Assembly: GCA_003118195.1 (NCBI GenBank)
Contig: BEXV01000509.1
Location: 27,583-91,582, forward strand
Length of the DNA stretch: 64,000 nt
Direction of reading: 5' to 3'
Origin: Hemicentrotus pulcherrimus
Lineage: Eukaryota; Echinodermata; Echinoidea; Camarodonta; Strongylocentrotidae
In this document: in pieces, positions 57,888 through 64,000 of the stretch
Position numbering within the stretch: the first letter of the stretch is position 1
Layout of the letters: each line of letters starts with the position of its first letter
Made by a program: the position numbers and the translations under genes
The notes under the pieces: model-generated
Told to the model about the DNA's origin: nothing
Seen by the model: only the letters and a program-made list of their open reading frames with translations
Databases searched by the model: none

Positions 57888-60800
57888 ATAACACGACTGA
57901 ATTGAATGAGCGTTTCAAGAAAGAGCGAGAGAGATTGTACATTACTATTAGAGCGTTTCAACAGTTGTCATGGATACCTTCCACGATACAAGACCCGCCC
58001 ACTTACTTGGAAGGGGAGGATTCTGACTCTGGTTGTCCATAGACACGTTCAATTTCATCCGCCATTGGAATTCCTTGTTCTAATCACAATGGACATTAAG
58101 GCATTCACTTTGAAGTCAGTATTGTAGCAATTGGGTTGAAAGCGAGAGTAGAGAAGAAGAAAAAAAAATTGTTCATACTTTGGAAATGTTAACACTTTGG
58201 ACCTCCGCTAGTTACTGATAATTAAGACAGACATAACATTTCAAACATATTTGATTAATGCCACAGCTTTCAAACTAATACTCTAACCTGACTTCAAAAT
58301 GTTTGCCAATTTTTTTTTTTTTTTTAAGTTGAGATGTCGAGCACAATCAATTTTGTTTTCTTTGACAGAATAATTGTTTGTTACGTGTTTTATTACTTTA
58401 GAAATATAATCATATAGAGTTTGAGGACGGTTCTTTATGAGCAAACAATCTCTCAACTATTCCACGATGCCATATAAGTTCGAATAATGAATATGCATAT
58501 CCTAATTCGCATTTATGATTAAGAAAACGAGGGAGGCAGAGAAAGAGAGACACTGAGAGAAGGAGAGAGAGAGAGAGAAAGAGAGAGAGAAGGATTGAGA
58601 GAGAGAGAGAGAAAAAAAAAAAGAGAAGGAATAAAGAAGAATTGCTGATATTTCATGGTGCATTAAGATTTCTCAAAGTTCAATTAACCCTTGAGTCTCT
58701 GGATCGCTGTCTTTAACAGGTTTACATCTTTAAAAGGGGTAAAGTTTGCTGATTTAGAATATCATTGTATCTCTTTGTTTAGAAAATTCGTAACTTCCTA
58801 AAAATAGATTATTATCTATTATTACATCTTGAAGTCGTTATGATAGTGTTTATGTCACTGAAGTATGACTACATTTGGTATATATCAAAACGTTATTTTA
58901 GCACAAGTGCACAAAACTGTTATAAAGCTCGGGAAATAAGCCTCTTTCCGAAGACAGATCTTCTTACGACCTATACCAGTCGTTTGATGGAATTCTTTCT
59001 TTAATGTTGGCGGGTCAGAATTGAGAGAAGTGTGGGAGAAATAAGGTGCTAAAAAACTTTGACCTTCCTCTACTTCCTCGATTCATAAAGGATTTTGCAT
59101 ATGCAAACCTTACTGATGCTTTCCAAACTTTTGATTTATTGATTGATGTTTTGATTTTATTGCATTGTGAGAAGACTGAGTGAAATATTACATTTTTCAT
59201 GCATTGATCATAAAACATGTGTATTCAATAAAATGATTTAGTATGCCTACGATAATGGCATTGATATAATTTATAGAACATTCTTGTAAATTAGCTCTCA
59301 ACCGTTGTAAAAATGAAACTAAAATATTCTGGATTTTCATCCCAAACAAATAATGCATTTTCAGATAGATTACAGTTAATTATTGTTATGCTTATAAATA
59401 TACAACAGATTTCTGGACAATTGAATTGAAAAAAGGAACGTTGTTATATCAGAAGCACGAAATCATGTCTTCTTTCCATTGTTCTTTTGGTTTCTTTCAT
59501 ATTTTGTGATGTATTTTATCATTTTTACGTGAAAGTTATAAACATAAATAAGGGACAAAGTGATTTTTATGTGAATTTGTGATTTTGTAGACATTTCTGA
59601 AGTCTTCCATATTCTTGTGTGTATCGAATACCTTCAGCAAAATTGATATGTCAGAACTCGAATGTAAAGATTAGAGATAACAGATAAACAGGGAACACTG
59701 TGTCGTAGGTAATCAAGTGATTTAGATGTTGTAGAATTATACGTGAAAATGATAAAAAATGAAAAAATGTCGTTCAGAGTCTGTATGGCATTTTAAAAGA
59801 AAAACATGAATAAAAATCGAAAAAAAAAAAAAGGGGAAAAAAAGAAAAAAGATATGATGCACATGCTGTGTAGATAGTCGTATTTTCCCAGACCCGCACT
59901 GGTGCACTTAGGTAGAGAAAACGATATTGGAATGCATTGAGTACATAGCAGGTGTGATCAGTATGGGAAACCCCTCCAAGTACAAGACAAGGACAGTCTC
60001 CTAGAAGGTTCATGTTGTCGAACATTATCAGAGTTATGGCATGTTCACATTTGACAACTGAAATGTGCTTTCTTGATACAAGGGGAATGGTTTTGGGAAG
60101 TAAGACAATGTTCCAGCCCGATTCTATACGCGATATTATTGTCATGTTTGACAAGAAGGAGTTAAAGACATTATTCTTGAGTAAGAATTGTTTGGGAAAT
60201 CTTCGCTGTACGGATATTAGTCAAGTAATGTGGTATGTTATTGATGTCTATAGCTAATGGATTTTGACTAACAGTCGGCTACATGGTGCAACTGAACACA
60301 CGTTTAAGATGTGAATCAGATTGGCAGTGAATGATGAAGGGGTTTTCCATAACAAATATATCTATTGATAGAACTTGATAGAGTCTCATTCCAACTGACT
60401 ATTGTATTGAATATGAAATAATGACTATGTTTGATAGCAGGTATTTAAACACTTCTCTACTTTCTTGTATCAGGCTTTGGGTATGCTGTGCTTCATATAA
60501 CATATCTTTCTTAACGGTGAAATAGAGAAGAACAAATATATATGTTTATCTTTATTTTGATTAGTTATTTCTCTTTCAAGAAGCCATAACTATATTTGAG
60601 AATGGAAGTATACAACACTAACATGACCAGTGTCAACAGAGACTTCTAGTTGTACACAAATTAAACGAAGATTGTACAAAAAAAATCATTCGAAGCTGGT
60701 CTCTGGCTAAATCAAATAAGTCATGTTCTACAAAGGTGTCCCGTTTTCTCACTTGTAGTTTCGTGTAAATGGGAACGGACTAAGCGCATCCTATCACCAT

Positions 60801-61090
60801 TAGACATGTCAGTGTAAAACGGGATTGAACTAGATTTTCTTGCAGTAGATACTTGAAATAGTGTCACATTTTTAGGTTGCGCTTGTTGTGCATTTTTGAC
60901 ATTTTGTTGTTATTGAAAGAGATTAAAAGCCAGCTGGAAGGTGCACTTACGAAAAACCCTTTTCTGGCAACTGTATAGTCATCTTTATACTTGTATACAT
61001 TCAATATGTGCTTATTTATTAGATAGATATGTAATTTTGAAAATATTGTGTATAATATATCAAGTTTGGAATAAATGTCTATACAGACAT
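57888..61090 (+). other. Probable MLCK 3' UTR, poly(A) signal at 61070-61075
   Basis: No further Ig or other exon is visible. AATAAA occurs at several places; the one at 61070-61075 (tttggAATAAAtgtc) has a TGT/T-rich stretch after it and is a plausible distal end. Earlier sites would give shorter UTRs. A patch at 59880-60280 has ORFs on both strands and a more even base composition. Confidence 0.4.
58528..58630. repeat. GA-rich microsatellite in the 3' region
   Basis: AG arrays ending in an A-run; inside the putative MLCK 3' UTR. Confidence 0.9.
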
Positions 61091-61933
61091 TTTGTAACAG
61101 TATAATTTATTTGGTCTTTTAGTATTGTATTTCTAACATTAATCTTTACGCTTCGGGTGGTCTACAAAGTAGTACCGGATTTTGCATTCATCACCTGGAA
61201 CATTGGCCGTTCATTGATTTGTTTTTCTAGGGGGATATTGCATGAGCTACAATGGTTTGAGTTTAATGTATTTACTCAGCAGGAACTTATTTTAATCTCA
61301 GAATATATGAGCTGAATCTCCTTCTTTTTAAATTGTAGAAAAGAGCAATGTTGAAAGGAGTCATTCAGAGAATCATTCTATATTACCTTATACTATTAAT
61401 CCTTTTCAAACACTGGATGTTTTGAACCTGTTGAATATAAATTTTACCGTGTGATAGTTAATATACAGAGAACAGTGGAGGAAACTTAATTGTCACACTG
61501 TGTTGTTATTTTTAGGTCTGAAATGAGGCTACGTTGCTGTCAAGTGCTAAGCCTTACATATTTGTATATAACGACTGTTAATCTCTTCAAGCTAAAGGGT
61601 TGACATTTAAAGTCGGCAAAAGACATTTCTTCTTAAAAATCAAATATTTTTATGGTAATTTATTGTTATTTACATCAAATTTGTATAACATAAATTTATA
61701 GCACAGTATACAATTCCAGAAACACGTACACCAGAGACAACAAAGTAGTTATTTATCCGCCTTTCTTCAAACATCTTAGTTCATGATGCCAAGATTAGTT
61801 GCAGGAATCTCATTATATCAGAGGTGTTTATCTATATCTGTATGATTTGGTCAGCAAAATGTCCTTTCCGGACACATCCACGCTAACGTATTTGTAGACA
61901 GAGCACGCTGTGTGTGGGTAGACTCAAATCAAA

Positions 61934-62998
61934 TTACTGAGAATGTTTAAGTAGATTGTTCTTAAAAGTGGTTAATGATGGGCTGCTTACTATGGAGGTT
62001 GGGAGGTTACTCCAGTCCTTGATGGTTGACACAAAAAAGGAATCCTGGTAGGCTCTAGCTTTGTGGCGAAGTTGTAGGAACCTCTGGTTGTTCCCCCTGG
62101 TTTCTCTGGGATTCGGTTGTACATAGTCATACAAAGAAATGTCGACCAGTCCATTCTTCATTCTGTATAACATGCCGAGTCTCTGGTTTCTCCTTCTAGT
62201 TTGAAGCGATTCCCATCCTAGGTCTTTTAGCGCCTTGGTAACTGTGCCTTCTTCTCTACTGTAGTTGCTAGTACAGAATCTGGCTGCTTGTCGTTGGACA
62301 CGTTCTAGGGACTTGATATTCTGCTTGGTAGAGGGATCCCAAGCTGACGATGCATACTCAAGAAGCGGTCTTACTAACGCCAGGTTCGCAGTTGATTTCA
62401 CATTCTTGTTACAACTCCACAAGTTCCTGCGGACTACATTCTGTATTCTATGGGCTTTCTTGGTAGCTGCCTGAGTATGAGTATTCCAGCTCAATGTATT
62501 CGATATGTGAACACCCAGGTATGGATGAGAAGACACACTCTCGAGGCTATGGTTACAAAAGTTATACTTGTGATGAGGGGGGTTTCTCTTACAAATGGTC
62601 ATGGTACAGCACTTGGTTGGTTTGAAGTTCATCAGCCATGTGTCTTGCCAGCTTTCCAGTTGTCTAAGATCTTTCTGCAGTACGCTGGTATCTTGATCAG
62701 CTGATACGGCTGTATACAGCAGACAGCCGTCTGCGAACAATCTGGTTGTGCAGGTCATGTTGTTTGGTAGATCGTTAATGTACAACAAGAACCATAGTGG
62801 GCCGGTCACTGTACCCTGCGGTACGCCAGATGTAACAGATGCAGGTAGAGATGAATGACCATTGATGACAACTCGTTGTGTGCGGCCCATCAGGAAACTT
62901 CTCACCCAAGAAGTGATTTCTCCCTCAAGTCCATAAGATTGTAGTTTAGAGATTAGGCGAAGATGAAGGGACCTTGTCGAAAGCTTTTGTAAAATCAA
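61934..62998 (-). pseudogene. Reverse transcriptase palm/thumb and C-terminal region (LINE)
   Basis: 354 codons in one frame: SGVPQGTVTGPLWFLLYIND, RLFADGCLLY with the catalytic change, then KCCTMTICKRN, the YLGVHISNTLSWNTHT signature, SSAWDPSTKQNIKSLERVQR, and the tail TIKDWSNLPTSIV. These blocks are characteristic of invertebrate non-LTR elements. The frame joins the upstream piece only through a frameshift. Confidence 0.92.
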
Positions 62999-63254
62999 GC
63001 ACTGCCATGTCGACTAGCTTATTTCTATCCAGTTCTTGGCTAATATCATTGATTGTGAGAATTAGCTGCGTTTCAGTAGATCTTTTAGCACGAAACCCAT
63101 GTTGGAAGTCTGATAGGATATGTTGATTTTCTAAGTGTTTCATTACGTGGCTATGTATGATGTGTTCCCTGACTTTACTCAAAACTGATGTCAACGAGAC
63201 AGGTCTGTAGTTTGAAGCACTCTTCCTGCTCCCCTTCTTGAAGATGGCGGCCAC
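62946..63254 (-). pseudogene. Reverse transcriptase fingers fragment (LINE)
   Basis: Encodes AAIFKKGSRKSASNYRPVSL through LDRNKLVDMAVLDFTKAFDK. It includes the first catalytic Asp block (LDFTKAFD) intact. It ends by frameshift where the Leu/His-rich stretch after AFDKVP should continue. Confidence 0.9.
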
Positions 63255-63309
63255 GTTGGCGTCTCTCTTGCGGTACTATTCCAGTGTTGATGGAAGATTG
63301 GAACAGGTC

Positions 63310-64000
63310 TTACAAAGGTGCAGATAGCTGCTCAGCTCCGATCTTCAGGAACCACGGTGGAATGCCGTCCGGCCCTTGTGCTTTGTTGGTCTTCAGCGTG
63401 CTGAGTAGCTTTTCGACCCCTTTCCTAGTAATGTTGAGATGTCCAATCTTCTGGTAAGGGCTGTTGCCAAGGGAATGTGCTAATCCAGGAGGCTCATAAG
63501 TGAAAACGCTCCGGAATTGTTCATTCAAAACGTTTGCCTTGTCTATGTCGTTGCTTACAGTCTTCTCCCCTTGCTGGAGATCTGCTACTCCCGAGTTTTC
63601 TTGTTTCAGTTGCTTAATGTATTAAGACCAAAACCTTTTTGGCTCTTCTAGAATTGCCGATTCAAGAGTGTCCCTAACATATAAAGAACGGGCTTCTTTC
63701 ATGAGCTTTTGGGTGCTTTTCCTAAAGGCCTTGTTTGTTTGTTTGTTTTTATTTCCGTTTAAAATCATCACAATATACAAATACATACATAAATGACATT
63801 TACGGCGGATAGCCCATTTCAGGCGTATTAACAAAATACGCCTGTTCTTCCATGGGGTCCTTGGACGATTCCTAGTCATCCGGCTTTCCTGTCCTAACTG
63901 CCTTGTTGTATAATCTCTGTTTCTTCTTAATCGTACAACGTAGTGATCTATTGAACCATGGTAAGTTAAATCGGCTAGTGGAAAACTTGTGCGGGACGTG
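63310..64000 (-). pseudogene. LINE ORF2 segment upstream of the reverse transcriptase, with stop and insertion
   Basis: From the window edge: FNLPWFNRSLRCTIKKKQRL ... GKPDD, then a stop at the edge of a foreign insert (63735-63893), then AFRKSTQKLMKEARSLYVRD ... EEPKRFWS, TAA, and in the same frame YIKQLKQENS ... NEQFRSVFTYEPPG ... NKAQGPDGIPPWFLK. KAxGPDGIP is the conserved entry to the reverse transcriptase domain. Confidence 0.8.
63735..63893 (-). mobile_element. Nested retroelement 3'-end insertion inside the LINE
   Basis: Interrupts the element's reading frame. On the minus strand it holds a 9-bp-stem hairpin (GGCGTATT ... AATACGCC), an AATAAA, and a (CAAA)n-type tail, the look of a 5'-truncated LINE 3' end. 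Ends are approximate. Confidence 0.5.

Larger units (their letters stand above)
61660..64000 (-). mobile_element. Degenerate non-LTR retrotransposon (LINE), reverse transcriptase region, cut by window end
   Basis: Reading leftwards from 64000, the minus strand encodes a piece upstream of the reverse transcriptase (KFSTSRFNLPWFNRSLR), the fingers (NYRPVSLTSVLSKVREHII, GFRAKRSTETQL), VLDFTKAFDKVP, SGVPQGTVTGPLWFLLYIND, and the long C-terminal region ending at 61934. The order fits the Jockey/CR1 type. The copy is dead: an in-frame TAA at 63622, frame changes near 63250-63310 and 62950-63000, and Gly for the second catalytic Asp (FADG instead of FADD). The 3' UTR extends to about 61.66 kb, boundary uncertain. 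The 5' part lies outside the window. Confidence 0.9.

Noticed and set aside
1..64000. CRISPR arrays, operons, prophage or other prokaryotic systems
   Set aside because: The window is plainly animal genomic DNA with spliced genes. The direct repeats are microsatellites without unique spacers.
1..64000. True tRNA or rRNA genes
   Set aside because: The only tRNA-like signal (50013-50085) has degenerate boxes and belongs to a SINE. I found no intact cloverleaf by eye.

Overview
This is a eukaryotic (animal) genomic window. It is AT-rich and intron-rich, crowded with microsatellites and transposon relics, and all coding exons lie on the + strand with GT/AG splice sites. Gene content (a muscle or non-muscle myosin light chain kinase with FnIII and Ig modules), intron density, a recurring TAGGCCTA-type motif, and the non-LTR and SINE relics suggest a marine invertebrate deuterostome, most likely an echinoderm. 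That placement is inference. Three isolated N bases (13117, 28141, 39743) sit in or next to simple repeats.

Layout. 1-7800 is noncoding. 7827-24284 holds an eleven-exon gene whose phases join perfectly into a predicted protein of about 2672 aa. It has a short first exon, one 4.4-kb exon of disordered Ser/Glu/Lys-rich sequence carrying five PEP-19/neurogranin-like 'acidic + IQ' modules, two intron-split I-set Ig domains, and a long basic, Ser-rich C-terminal exon. A possible alternative first exon (14806-14830) would start an isoform with MGSACC, a myristoylation/palmitoylation-type N terminus. 25-34.9 kb is noncoding with a 0.94-kb TA-flanked foldback element, a LINE 3' fragment, a long ACT microsatellite and a GC-rich patch that may hold an extra exon or pseudogene. 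34987-37932 encodes a two-exon, 126-aa single-Ig protein resembling telokin. 47193-57887 encodes a complete eleven-exon, 429-aa myosin light chain kinase: FnIII, CaMK-type kinase domain, and a C-terminal calmodulin-binding helix with a 1-5-8-14 pattern. A TATA box and 5' exon near 42.4-42.8 kb may serve this transcript. 57888-61090 is probable 3' UTR. 61.7-64 kb is a dead non-LTR retrotransposon on the - strand that runs off the window and contains a nested insertion.

How the parts may work together. Calmodulin is the common theme: the kinase is calmodulin-activated, the upstream gene carries repeated calmodulin-buffer-like IQ modules plus Ig domains, and a telokin-like single-Ig product lies between them. 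Vertebrate MYLK likewise yields long (Ig-rich), short (kinase) and telokin products from one locus. Here most domain-boundary introns are phase 1, and the last exon of the upstream gene contains an internal phase-1 donor-like site (after 23748) that could splice in frame to the single-Ig exon or the FnIII exon. The three transcription units may therefore be one compound MLCK locus. The sequence allows this but does not prove it.
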